DNA from: Colias croceus
Taxonomy: Eukaryota > Arthropoda > Insecta > Lepidoptera > Pieridae
Reading direction: 5' to 3'
DNA: 64,000 nucleotides
Assembly: GCF_905220415.1 (NCBI RefSeq)
Contig: NC_059537.1
Location: forward strand, 10,573,593 to 10,637,592
Under the pieces are notes generated by a model. The model was given only the letters and a program-made list of their open reading frames with translations, did no database searches and was not told the DNA's origin. Of the stretch, positions 21,565-32,478 are shown piece after piece. How positions within the stretch are numbered: position 1 is the first letter of the stretch; the number at the start of each line of letters is the position of its first letter. A program made the position numbers and the translations under genes.

Positions 21565-24500
21565 ATGAAATATATTTCGTTTAGTTTAGTAATATCTTTA
21601 ATTTTTGCTGTATACGTTATTAATACAATATGGAATTTAGCTGAAATATTTATACCGCCCGAATGTAGTCGTGGCGAAAGATGTTTTTCTTCGTATTTAT
21701 CTTCAAATCCTTTGCAACATTTAGTATTGTATACTTCTGTAAAGGAATATCCTTACAGAAATGGATACTCTGAAGCAGCAGTAAATAAAGTTCACACTTC
21801 CCTAAGGTTCGATTATCGTAAGGCAGCAAAGATGTAAGTTTCATAATAAAAAATATTCCTATTTAATTTTAAAGTTCGTAACATGAATAGGATGTTCATC
21901 ATCACACAATGGTCTCAATGAATAAAGTTACTAAGTCCATACTTTTTTTAGGGTTGTGAAATTAAACATACCTCGCAGTACACGAAATAATGGTTCACTG
22001 TATATGCATGCTGTATTACTGGACGAAAATCGCCTATATGATGATTTTATTGACATATTCCGCCAGGAAGCAGTACATACATTGCCACTCATCACATTTA
22101 TGGAACCCCAGGCTGAAACATTTAATCTTTGGCAAGGAGTATGTATGTCTTTATAATTAAAGTACTTCTTCATATTTATAAAAATTAGACATTAATAACT
22201 ATATTTATTGAAATGTTCAATAATCAATTTTCAGAAAGATGAAGAGGAAAAACCTGTCAAGAAGATAAGACCATATGCACATATTTCTACAGTAGCACCA
22301 TTGTCGATATTAACAGATAATTTAAATCTTCCATCCACAAAGGTTCCTGGTGAATTATATCCTTACATGAAGTATGTTCCAAATAATAGCAAATTAAATT
22401 TAAATGTTACACTTTTATAAAAATACATGTTATAAAAAATTTCAGGATTCGCAAAGATAAGTTCCTACCAATAATTCATCACAATGTTTTGAAGTCTCGA
22501 ATCTCTGATTTAGAATTATTGACAAGTAAAACTACAGAAGTGAATATAACTGTAGATGTAGCACCTACATCTTATGGAGTGCTGCGGCTTGCATTGCATG
22601 TGAGACTAGCCCTGGAGCAGTTGAAAGGTCTGGGTTTCAGTGAGAAAGATGTGGACGATGTTAAAGGCATATTCGCTGATACAAATTTATATCTCCTGTC
22701 TGCAACAGTCTTGATCGCCAGTTGCCATGTGAGTTTTATTAATATTTTTTTTTAACTTTTTCACACTAATAGAATAGGGTTTTTTTATGAATAGAATAGG
22801 GTTTTTTTTATTAATTATTCCTAGCACAATAATATTCTGAGACTACTCTCAGATTGATTGTTACAGTAACAAATTTATTCCTCTTGTCTTACTGATACAT
22901 ATTTGGATAAACATTAATGCAAAAATATTACATTAATATAATAAAAAATTTATTTGTTTTGTAGGATATTTATTATTATAGTCGAGCCAATTTAATAGGC
23001 AACATTTGACGTCTATCAATTTTATCTTCGAAGAGATGTAACTTGTATAAAAACATCGATTAAAGTGAATTAATCGATACGGATTTGAAACATTTGTCAA
23101 TCGAATTTATTAATTTATGATGATTTTTATTCACAAGTAATCAATGCATTTGATTCTAGATGTCAGATTTCGATTTTTAGAGTAACATCTGGTATTTAAA
23201 AAGAAAAAAGGTTTATTGACACAAAATTGTAGCGACGTCAGTTCTTCAAGTCAGAAATTGTTTATTATGTTTAGAATGGTTTATCAGTAAAATGAAATCT
23301 TAAAATTACTTCTATCGGTCATTATTATTATAAATATGTAATCATAATTTAAAAAAGTTAAGCAAATGTGCAGTTCTAACAAAACGAAATATCATGTTAT
23401 TCTATGTCGTCGTTACTAGGTTACGTTGTTGAATTTTGTTGAACTGTCAAATGTTGCCTATTAAAATGGCTCTACTATAATATAATAATAAATATCCTAC
23501 AAAACATCCAGTTTGATTAATGAGAGGTTCCTCTTCAAATAGGTATTGACAAAACAGTCAAAATAATTATTAGTTACAGACATTTTTTGTATAACACTGC
23601 CTAATTTATATTCATATTTTTTAACATACACATTGTCCTTCAATGTGCATGCTTCATTATCTTATTCCTATGCTCAAAATGTTCTATGTAATTTTTCATT
23701 ACTTGGTGATTTTTATTTCCTAAATTTTATGTTTTATTTGTTAAATATATTTTTTCTGCTTAATTTTTTTTTCTTTATAAAAATAATAATTATACAGTCA
23801 CACATCAGACCATGTTATATAATTTTTTTTAACATAATACCTATCTAATATATAAAAATCAATGCCACTTTTCGTTGTAATTCCATAACTCGAGAACGGC
23901 TGAACCGATTTCGATAATTCTTTTTTTATTATTATATTCCTGGAAGTACGAGGATGGTTCTTATGTAGAGAAAACGTAAACATGTACCACGGGCGAAGCC
24001 GGGGCGGACCGCTAGTATTATGTAATTCTTAAAATTATTTAGCTATTTGTTGAGCGGAAATTTTGTTTATTTCAATGGCTCTATGCAAAATTACTTGTTT
24101 AACAATATATGAATAGAATTAATATTCATTTGTCAACCTCAAATGTGTTAACATCTTATAGTCCTTTCCACCTAAGATGATTTCTGTGACACATCGATTA
24201 TTGACACGTGTAGAGATGTCTTTATTGAAATCGTATCAATTGTTTCCGATAATCGATAATATTTTATATGGAAATGAAATCGATTTGAATAAAGTACCAA
24301 AATTAGTTTTTTCGGCATTTCGCCAACAATTAACTAAGGAAACTTAGCAAACAACAGCAAAAAAAGTCAACAACAACAATTAGTAACAATAACAGAATAA
24401 CACGTAAAATATCAATATAAAAATGCAACTTGTATACAAGGCTGACGCACTCGTACAGACGATTGAATCGATTGAAAAACGATCACAAGATGGGCGCCGA

Positions 24501-27500
24501 TTATATGTACACGAATTGCGTAGGTATTATATTTTTGTGTTATTTTATTTTATTTTTCATTATAATAAACTAAACAATACTGTTTTTGATTTATAAGCTT
24601 AAGATGTTTCATTTTTATATTTTTGGTATTAATGCCGCCATAAAATAAAAATACTATGCACTAAAATTATTTTGGCGTTTTAAACATAAAATACGTAATT
24701 CGGAACACGACGAAGTGTCACAGGAATCATCCTACGTGAAAAGGACTATAATATATATAAATCTCGTGTCACAATGTTTGTCCTCAATGGACTCCTAAAC
24801 CACTTAACCGATTATAATAAAATTCGCACACCATGTGCAGTTCGATCCAACTTGAGAGATAGGATAGTTTAAACATGTAAGTACCACGGGCGAAGCCGGG
24901 GCGGACCGCTAGTAATATATTAAATTAGTCACATGCATACAAAAGATTGTGCTTAATTATATTACACTTTATGATAATACACTCACAATGTATTATGCTA
25001 TAAACATTATCTTTCGAATAAATATTTGTCTAGATTTCATACCATTATAATACAAGAATTTAAGTTTTAACTGATAGAATAGATAGAATTTAGAGACATA
25101 ATACACAACTAATAAAATGTCCTTAGATATTAATTTTAACTGGGAAGTTCTTTAAAAAAAAGATTTATCCTTTCAGCTCCTGTTCGATTTCTTGGCGTTC
25201 AAAAACGACGTATCATTCTGGAGAAGCAAACGGTCACTAGCCGGCTTGTCTGCTAGGACGGTGTTTTGGCGCGCATTTTCCCAACTTGTTATATTCTTTT
25301 ACTTGGTTGATGAAAAGACTTCATTGTTGGTGCTAGTGCCTGCTGGAATCAGTGCTGTGATAGAGGTAATAATAAAATTAATTAATAAGGGTCAGAAATA
25401 GAAAAAGAAGCACGAGAGCATTGCCAGTCACCCCTAGGTTTTCTAACTTTTTAAGGAGCTTTTCGTGGCATACAGTGTCAAAAGCTTTTTTTAAGTCAAT
25501 GAAAATGCCTAATCCGAAATTCTTTAAAATCTTTTTTAACAGATATTATAATCAGGGGCCGTAGACAAAGTAACAATTCAAAAACGATAACGAAGTTAGA
25601 AAAGGCAAAAATGTATGGGATTGACATACGCCGCGTTAGATCACGTGGTCTATCTAATGTCAATTCCATACATTTTTGCCTTTTCTTACTTCGTTATCGT
25701 TTTGTAATTGTTACTTTGTCTAAGGCCCCTGTTGTTTTGGTTTTCTATCTTTTGTTAATCATCTAAAAGGAAACAAATTTAACTAGTTTAATTAAAAAAA
25801 AAGCGTTTGTGTACTTATGTAAACGCGTTAGAAGTTATACTTCTTTGGCGTATGGAAAAAAATACTAGAATATACAACTTGAACATAGTTATCAATTTTC
25901 ATACCACCTAGAACTAACTTCATGCTGTTAAATTTAGGTGTCGGTGTGCGCGCGCATCGTAAAAATTCACTCTCATCATTTTTCTCCATCGCGCCAAAAG
26001 AAGTATAACTTCAAAAAGTAATTAAAAAATTATTAATACAATATTATTTTGATTAATTTTATTTTATCAGGCTTTTAAACAGTTGGATCGACTCTCAAAT
26101 AAGATTTTAGACCCTAATAACTCAAGTACAGGTGTGAAGTATATACTTTTCTTTGTGATTTAATATGAATAAATAGATTTTTATTTATTTCTTGTATTTT
26201 TAGGCGTGGAAAGTGACGAAAGTGCTGCACGTGCGCGTGTCGGTGTCGGGGTGGCGGGTGCGCGTGTGGCGCGAGCGGTCGGCGGACGCGGGCGAGCGCA
26301 GCACGGCGCGCGCGGACGCGGAGGCGATGCGCTACCTCGCGCTGCTGCTCTACCCGCTGTGCGGCGCCGGCGCGCTCTACTCGCTGCTCTACGAGCCGCA
26401 CAAGAGGTGACAGTAGAGCTGATGCGCTCTGTCAGTGATGAAAAAAAAACGACGTGTGGCACTCGGGGACTGAAGCGGTAAAGCTATTGCATGCTATGCC
26501 TTCAAGCCACACCTCCGCCCGTCGGAGTGGGGAGCGTGAGGTTTTTCGTTACGGAATTTCTCGATTCGGTCTCCGCCCTCAAGGTCCGCGATAGAAGCTA
26601 TGCAATAGCTTAAAAAAAAATTAGGTTGTCCGTAAAGTCGGTTTACTGACGATAGTTGAACGTGACAACGTCTTAAGGCCGATTGTGCTTCTTTGTCGCT
26701 CGTTCCGCGCTCTCGCTTGCACTTCAATCCTTACATGGAACGCCTCAGAGCCAGGTAAAGCCGCATGAGTCATGTTTTATTGTGCGTGCAGCCGGCTATA
26801 TCGAATTATAAGACGTTGTCACATCAAAAATGTGTGCGTGTACTGTACACACGTAGGAAGTGAAACTTCTTTATGACCTTATTTTTCAAAAAATAATTTA
26901 CTATATGCAACTTTACAGAAAGAAAAGAAAGAAAAGAAAAAGATGGCGCGTAACAGAAAAAATGTCACGCGTAACGAAAAAATGTTACACTAAATTTTTT
27001 TCCAATCCCGATAATGAAGTTTCACTTCAAAAAGTTAATTTATAACAGACAATGTGTCACTTGCTGCTGTCTGAGATCCAAAACAATTTTGTAAGAGCAG
27101 GCGCGCTCTACTTCCTGCTCTATGAGCGCAGAAAAGTTTGCTTGAACAGACGCGCTTTACTATCTGCTTAGAGCTCCAAAAATATTTGTTTAGACTTGTT
27201 CTTGTGTACACATATTACTTTTTTATTAACAGCAGACGCGCTCTACGTACTGCTCCTAAAATAGCAAAAGTATATTGTAAACATAGATAATCCATGTAAG
27301 AGCAATTAAGTTAAACAAATTTTTCCATTCCAGCTGGTACTCATGGGCGTTACACAGTGTAGTGAACGGTGTATACGCGTTCGGTTTCCTCTTTATGCTG
27401 CCCCAATTATTCGTGAACTACCGTCTCCGCTCGGTCGCGGCTCTCCCGTGGCGAGCTTTCATGTACAAAGCGTTCAACACGTTCATAGATGATGTGTTCG

Positions 27501-29512
27501 CGTTTATAATAACGATGCCCACCGCACACAGAGTAGCCTGCTTCAGAGATGACCTCGTGTTCTTGGTGTATCTGTATCAGAGATGGTGAGTGTGATTTTG
27601 AAATGTTTTACTTTTTATATTGGTTAGTTGGTTTAATCATAAAAAAAACTGTGTGATGTTTGCATAGAAGTTTGTAGACAGTAAATAAGACATGCAACTG
27701 TTTTGTATTTTTCACAATAAGAAAGAGAGTTGAAATCATGGTACACTATCTGTCTTTCTCTAAAAAAACTCCTCTTATAAATTTAAATTTATAAAGGATA
27801 GAAAAAACTCGATCACGAGGCGGGACTTGAACCCGCATCCTTCGCGCCATTCACACACATTTTATAAATTTATATTTATAAAGCATTTGAATGCCATAAA
27901 AACAAAAAAAAAAAAAAAAAAAAATATAAATTCAAGAAAAGGTCGTGTTCCATCGTTACAATATTGTATTCACTGAAAAGTGCTTCATATTGGTTTAAAT
28001 GGTTGTTAAATCATCTCAATAGATGGCGCGCGGTGTGTCCCTTGGGACACATAAAACTGAAAGGATAGAATAAATTCGATTGCTCGGGCGGGTCACGAGT
28101 GGCTGAGTTGGTTAGGCATCCGCCCCGGAATGGCGCGAAGGATGCGGGTTCAAGTCCCGCCTCGTGATCGAGTTTTTTCTATCCTTTATAAATTTATATT
28201 TATAAAGCATTTGAATGCCATAAAAACAAAAAAAAAAAAAAAAAAAAAATATATAAATTCAAGAAAAGGTCGTGTTCCATCGTTACAATATTGTATTCAC
28301 TGAAAAGTGCTTCATATTGGTTGAAATGGTTGTTAAATCATCTCAATAGATGGCGCGCGGTGTGTCCCTTGGGACACATAAAACTGAAAGGATAGAATAA
28401 ATTCGATTGCTCGGGTGGGTCACGAGTGGCTGAGTTGGTTAGGCATCCGCCCCGGAATGGCGCGAAGGATGCGGGTTCAAGTCCCGCCTCGTGATCGAGT
28501 TTTTTCTATCCTTTATAAATTTATATTTATAAAGCATTTGAATGCCATAAAAACAAAAAAAAAAAAAAAAAAAAAATATAAATTCAAGAAAAGGTCGTGT
28601 TCCATCGTTACAATATTGTATTCACTGAAAAGTGCTTCATATTGGTTGAAATGGTTGTTAAATCATCTCAATAGATGGCGCGCGGTGTGTCCCTTGGGAC
28701 ACATAAAACTGAAAGGATAGAATAAATTCGATTGCTCGGGCGGGTCACGAGTGGCTGAGTTGGTTAGGCATCCGCCCCGGAATGGCGCGAAGGATGCGGG
28801 TTCAAGTCCCGCCTCGTGATCGAGTTTTTTCTATCCTTTATAAATTTATATTTATAAAGCATTTGAATGCCATAAAAACAAAAAAAAAAAAAAAAAAAAA
28901 AAATAAATTCAAGAAAAGGTCGTGTTCCATCGTTACAATATTGTATTCACTGAAAAGTGCTTCATATTGGTTGAAATGGTTGTTAAATCATCTCAATAGA
29001 TGGCGCGCGGTGTGTCCCTTGGGACACATAAAACTGAAAGGATAGAATAAATTCGATTGCTCGGGCGGGTCACGAGTGGCTGAGTTGGTTAGGCATCCGC
29101 CCCGGAATGGCGCGAAGGATGCGGGTTCAAGTCCCGCCTCGTGATCGAGTTTTTTCTATCCTTTATAAATTTATATTTATAAAGCATTTGAATGCCATAA
29201 AAACAAAAAAAAAAAAAAAAAAAAAAAATATAAATTATAAAACTCCTCTTTTGAAAAACTCTGGTCAAGTTTGACTTCGGACTAACTGCGCATGCGCAAG
29301 TGTAGAAACAAATAGATTTCTCATTTATTTTCTTAGCATTCATATTGCACTAGATGGGGATACGTGTCAAATGTACTGATTTTAAATGCATAATAAAATA
29401 CTAAAAAATATTTTTTAGGTTATACCCAGTGGACAAGACTCGTACGGACACAGCTGCTAGTATGGACGAGAATCCCGAAGTGCTTGAACCAGTCAAATCT
29501 AAAGACGACTAG
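21565..29512 (+). CDS. CLPTM1L: CLPTM1L (cleft lip and palate transmembrane protein 1-like), complete
   Basis: Eight exons: 21565-21833, 21952-22138, 22235-22371, 22446-22728, 25177-25365, 26204-26406, 27334-27585 and 29419-29512. All junctions are GT-AG and keep frame, giving 1614 nt and 537 aa, about the length of human CLPTM1L (538). Family landmarks are TRNNGSLYMHAV, GFSEKDVDDVKGIFADTNLY, LLFDFLAFKNDVSFW, TSLLVLVPAG, YLALLLYPLCGAGALYSLL, VNGVYAFGFLFMLPQLFVNY, AFNTFIDDVFAFIITMPT and LVFLVYLYQRWLYPVDK. One N-terminal membrane segment (about residues 5-25) precedes a large lumenal domain; four or more segments fill the C-terminal half from about residue 280. Human CLPTM1L is an ER-membrane lipid scramblase acting in GPI-anchor synthesis (known of the family). 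Exon 6 is strikingly GC-rich. Introns 4, 6 and 7 are filled with transposable elements. Confidence 0.95.
22956..23505. mobile_element. 550-bp inverted-repeat element in CLPTM1L intron 4
   Basis: The left end reads GTTTTGTAGGATATTTATT, then GAGCCAATTTAATAGGCAAC and ATTTGAC. The right end is the inverted form (GTCAAATGTTGCC, ATTAAAATGGCTC, AATATCCTACAAAAC). The arms are about 70 bp with small differences. It has no coding capacity and is a MITE-like element of unknown superfamily. Confidence 0.65.
23844..24015 (+). mobile_element. short Helitron-like repeat, second family (copy 2)
   Basis: Nearly identical to 6825-6993: TCTAATATATAAAAATC start, GAACGGCTGAACCGATTTCG, hairpin CGGGCGAAGCCGGGGCGG and ACCGCTAG|T end. 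It lies in intron 4 of CLPTM1L. Confidence 0.75.
24745..24912 (+). mobile_element. short Helitron-like repeat, variant body
   Basis: It shares the 3' end CCACGGGCGAAGCCGGGGCG...CCGCTAG|T with the other copies, but its body differs (AATCTCGTGTCACAATGTTT, then CTCCTAAACCACTTAACCGA). This is a subfamily with a different internal sequence in the same intron. Confidence 0.65.
25398..25540 (-). pseudogene. non-LTR reverse transcriptase fragment in CLPTM1L intron 5
   Basis: The minus strand reads GLGIFIDLKKAFDTVCHEKL followed by LKKLENLGVTG, the RT block holding the first catalytic Asp (F..D..KAFD). Only about 45 codons survive. It is a dead LINE fragment of the CR1/Jockey type. Confidence 0.7.
25553..25731. 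mobile_element. 179-bp near-palindromic MITE with CAGGGGCC ends
   Basis: The left arm CAGGGGCC...AGACAAAGTAACAATT...AACGATAACGAAGT is repeated inverted at the right, ending GGCCCCTG. The arms run almost to the middle, so the whole element can fold into one hairpin. CAGGGG-type tips are common in hAT elements, but I see no convincing 8-bp target duplication. It lies in CLPTM1L intron 5. Confidence 0.75.
25822..26016. mobile_element. inverted-repeat element with AGAAGTTATACTTCTTTGGCG ends
   Basis: TTAGAAGTTATACTTCTTTG followed by GCG near 25829 is matched in inverted form by CGCGCCAAAAGAAGTATAAC near 25990-26009. The outer part of each arm is itself a small palindrome (GAAGTTATACTTC). It is non-coding, in CLPTM1L intron 5. 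Edges are approximate. Confidence 0.55.
26479..26612. mobile_element. 134-bp inverted-repeat element in CLPTM1L intron 6
   Basis: The ends TAAAGCTATTGCATGCTATG and AGCTATGCAATAGCTTA are inverted copies. The centre contains GTTACGGAATTTCTCGATTC and AGGTCCGCGAT. It starts 72 bp after the donor of exon 6. Confidence 0.6.
26620..27050. repeat. composite interspersed repeat in CLPTM1L intron 6
   Basis: It contains GTTGTCCGTAAAGTCGGTTT, the inverted pair CGTGACAACGTCTTA / TAAGACGTTGTCAC, and a block with GTACACACGTAGGAAGTGAA matched near 27016 by the inverted GAAGTTTCACTTC. The 124-bp block 26787-26910 is repeated almost exactly at 31673-31796. Confidence 0.6.
28092..28168 (+). ncRNA. tRNA-like unit 1
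   Basis: 77 nt. The 7-bp acceptor stem is GTCACGA with TCGTGAT (one G-U). There is an A-box-like TGGCTGAGTTGG, a T arm GCGGG-TTCAAGT-CCCGC with B box GGTTCAAGTCC, and a T6 run 5 nt downstream suited to Pol III termination. The middle can fold as CGCC-CCGGAAT-GGCG (anticodon GGA, Ser-like), but position 33 is C instead of the usual U and there is no Ser-type long variable arm. More likely a tRNA-derived element than a working tRNA. Confidence 0.5.
28419..28495 (+). ncRNA. tRNA-like unit 2
   Basis: Identical in structure to unit 1, 327 bp further along. The base change nearby (GGGTGGG for GGGCGGG) lies just outside the acceptor stem. The T6 run is kept. Confidence 0.5.
28744..28820 (+). ncRNA. 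tRNA-like unit 3
   Basis: Same 77-nt sequence with intact acceptor and T stems and a downstream T6 run; 325 bp after unit 2. Confidence 0.5.
29069..29145 (+). ncRNA. tRNA-like unit 4
   Basis: Same 77-nt sequence, 325 bp after unit 3. The following poly(A) tract is the last in the array and is followed by the flanking AAACTCCTCTT. Confidence 0.5.
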
Positions 29513-29890
29513 TTATTGATTATAGAAATTACTAGAAAACACCAGGTGCACTTAGAATAATTATTATTTATTACTAATTTACACAGTAGTTAATGCAATT
29601 TTTTTCAAAAGACTCGCTTCGTTCGTCGTCCAATGGAATTTAGTGTCAAACTATATACCGTGAAACCTGCTTACTTTGCTTCTTTTTCATGTGTCAAAAA
29701 AGTTTAAAGCGCTTTAAAAAATATATGAAAACAAAAGGAGTAACCTATATCTAGATGTAGTTAAGACCATGAAAATGTATATAATTGAAGCGGCGTCTGT
29801 AAGAAGGTCCCGAAATTAAAATTCAAAACTTTTCAGGAGGAAAATAAAACCTCATAATATTTTCTATAATATCTTACGGCACGGCGAAAC
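29513..29890. other. CLPTM1L 3' flank
   Basis: Probable 3' UTR and spacer. No canonical AATAAA was found close to the stop; an AATAAA occurs near 29843 just before the retrotransposon. Confidence 0.35.
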
Positions 29891-31663
29891 ATGATCCCTA
29901 TGACACTGACACACTTCATCTCGGGCACTATCCCTCCATCAAGATTTCTACATGATCTTCTACAGGGACGTGGTGTTGCCTCTGCACTAACTGAAGTTGT
30001 GGATAACATCCTGAAGGCGCAAGACACGGGCATGAGTACTGCTGTTGTATTCCTTGATTACACTAGAGCTTTTGACACCATCAATGTTCCGCTTCTTCTA
30101 TCCAAGATGTCGTACTATGGGTTTAGTAAGGAAACAATAAGCTGGTTCAGTAGTTATCTCAACAAACGTACTCAAACTGTAGTCATCCGCAAGGAAGATG
30201 GTTCAATTGCATATTCCAGGCAAAGTAGCGTGACCAGAGGAGTTCCGCAAGGCTCCATCCTGGGTCCCCTACTTTTCATTCTGTATAGTACGGATATTAC
30301 GCGTGAAATAAGATATTGCCGGTACCATTCATACGCAGATGATATACAATTATATATATCTTTTCATCCATCTCGAACTGTTGAAGCTATTGCCGAATTA
30401 AATTCAGACCTTCAGCGTATTTCAAAATGGTCGGAGAAAAACTCTCTGGTTATTAATCCTGCGAAGACCAAATTTATGTTATTGGGAACACCGATTTTGG
30501 TTGAAAAAGTGGCGAAACATAATCCGCTTATCAGTGTAGAGGGGCAGTTGATTGAACGCGTTAGGGAAGCTCGCAATCTTGGGATCGTGTTCGATGAAAA
30601 TTTGAGGTTCGAGAAACACATTCATACCACCATTTCAAACTGTTTCTATAGATTAAAGCTGTTGTATCGTATAAAATCCTACATTACCGCACCCTTACGT
30701 TCAAGGCTGTGCGAGGCACTTATACTCTCGAAATTCAATTTCGCGGACACCATGTACGGTACAAGATTGCTTGAAAAAACTAAGACTGCAATACAGCGCG
30801 TTCAGAACGCCTGCGCTCGTTTCTGTTGGGACATACCTTCGAGAGATCACGTTACGCCGTATCTGATCAAGGCAAAAACGCTCAACATGGAACGACGCAG
30901 ACGCCTTCACTTCGCTGTCATGCTTTTTGAAGTGGTAACATCCCAGATGCCTAAATACCTTTACTGTAAGCTGAGATGGATGAGAGACAGAAAAGGTTCG
31001 CACTTCACAAGAGGGTCCACGTACATGCTAGTTATGCCAAAGTTCCATACAACTGCTTTTAGAGGTAGTTTTGTATACAACGCAACGAAGTGCTGGAACA
31101 ATCTTCCGCCGCCGATACGTGAGTCAGTGTCAAAAAATGCTTTCAGATATAAATATAAAGCACACTTGATAAACGAATTCGTCAAACAAGCCTAGTTGCG
31201 TTGTATATAGGGCTAATATACATTTATACATTTATTTATTTATTTATTATGTTATTTTATATGTATTTTATTTTTATTTATTATTATTATAATTTTTTTG
31301 TTTTTATATGTTCATAATATGTATAATTCTGTAGAGGATTTTGTTTCTATTTAGTATCTATTTATTATTTTTCCTGTATAGGTATTATTAGTAATAGTCA
31401 CGGTTAGGGGACACTTTGGGCTTCTGCCCTGTTGTCTTGTGGGGGGCACTGAAAACCAGCGTTATGCCGACCATGTCGGCATGACATATGCTGAGGGCCT
31501 CACCATTTAGGTCGCCACACAAATTTATTATTATTTTCTCTGTTTTGCGTTCTGTTCTTTCTTCTTTTTTTTTAATTTTGTTACTTATGTTTTATGTGTC
31601 AATGTGGTGTACCTAATAAATGATTTCATTTCATTTCATTTTCATTTCATTTCATTTCATTTT
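29891..31663 (+). mobile_element. 5'-truncated non-LTR retrotransposon (CR1/Jockey superfamily)
   Basis: It holds a 434-codon open frame (29891-31195) with reverse transcriptase blocks: VFLDYTRAFDTI, TRGVPQGSILGPLLFILY, SYADDIQLYISF (catalytic YADD) and LGIVFDENLRFEKHI, followed by the usual C-terminal domain (NLPPPIRESVS). The endonuclease and the start of the RT are missing. Homology begins about GRGVASALTEVVDNI, and the 20 codons before it do not fit. A 470-bp 3' UTR ends AATAAATGATTT and a (CATTT)n tail at 31626-31662, the tail style of this group. The frame is otherwise intact, so the insertion is fairly young. Confidence 0.85.
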
Positions 31664-31672
31664 ACATATATA

Positions 31673-31796
31673 TGCAGCCGGCTATATCGAATTATAAGAC
31701 GTTGTCACGTCAAAAATGTGTGCGTGTACTGTACACACGTAGGAAGTGAAACTTCTTTATGACCTTATTTTTCAAAAAATTATTTACTATATGCAA
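31673..31796. repeat. second copy of a 124-bp block from CLPTM1L intron 6
   Basis: It matches 26787-26910 with very few differences (TGCAGCCGGCTATATCGAAT ... TTACTATATGCAA). It begins right after the (CATTT)n tail of the LINE, so the LINE may have landed in such a repeat. Confidence 0.75.
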
Positions 31797-32478
31797 GTCA
31801 CAGTCACAGTAGTTGTTGTGTTGTAAACTGAATGAACACTGGCAGAAATAATTTAAATAATTTCAACACCTTTTTTCCACCCAAATCGTGGTATCACAAC
31901 AATTTATTAGTCGAAAATATTTGTTATTTTTTCATTTCGATATTTTTTCACCAATATACGGCCTAAACGTCAATGTGACAGAGCCCACAAAGTTGTGGAC
32001 GCTAGTTGGCGCTGTAATACACGTGCACGGAGCCAATAGCGTAACTCCGAATAATATGAATTTCTAATTCTTTCCGCTACCGCATAAAGTTTGTTCTCGT
32101 TCGATTTCTAAAATCGACAACTGCTGTCTGCTGTCATTTGTCACAATGACATATTATCCCTTGTCTGTGGCGCGATTGAACGAGAACAAGTTCGTGTTAA
32201 GTTCAGGAACGTTTTTTTTTTATAACGTTTTGTTTACATTTTCTATCACTGTTTCGATCCCTTAAATTCCGTTCGAGATTCGAACCGCCATCTTTCCGCA
32301 ACCGATCGCATCAATCTGCGCCATTACCCGCAGTTATCGGTTTTGGCGAAATACTTGAGAAAGATGTAAACAATGCGCGATTCTTGCACATGTGTTCGCT
32401 GGCGCCAGAATAAATTAGCCACTTAGATATTCGCAGTTCATGCGACGAAATAGACACTACAAACGCGTTACTTTTATT
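31797..32478. other. non-coding stretch, nothing recognised
   Basis: No gene or known repeat was seen. It contains an inverted pair of GTTCTCGTTCGATT (near 32093) and CGATTGAACGAGAAC (near 32172), about 75 bp apart, which may mark another small inverted-repeat element. Confidence 0.35.

Larger units (their letters stand above)
27766..29250. repeat. 1.5-kb tandem array of ~325-bp tRNA-like units in CLPTM1L intron 7
   Basis: Four head-to-tail units (tRNA-like parts starting at 28092, 28419, 28744 and 29069) are nearly identical. Each holds a tRNA-like sequence, a T6 run, an AT palindrome (TTTATAAATTTATATTTATA), a poly(A) tract of about 20-25, and a 190-bp spacer. A partial inverted copy of the tRNA-like 3' half sits at 27789-27851. 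The array is flanked by AAACTCCTCTT at 27766-27776 and 29240-29250, which looks like an 11-bp target-site duplication. This points to LINE-type insertion of a SINE-like unit followed by tandem growth, but the order of events is inference. Confidence 0.85.

Noticed and set aside
26071..26131. A 61-bp candidate extra exon of CLPTM1L between an AG and a GT
   Set aside because: It is open in one frame but would shift the next exon out of frame. Joining exon 5 (VIE) directly to AWKV at 26204 fits the family.
26181..26481. Open frames of 91-95 codons on both strands over exon 6
   Set aside because: They are Arg/Ala-rich shadows of the GC-rich CLPTM1L exon.
28415..29045. Open frames of 87-101 codons (MARRMRVQVPPRDR...) in the tandem array
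   Set aside because: They run through the tRNA-like sequence and poly(A) tract in each repeat unit. Their openness follows from the repeat, not from selection for protein.
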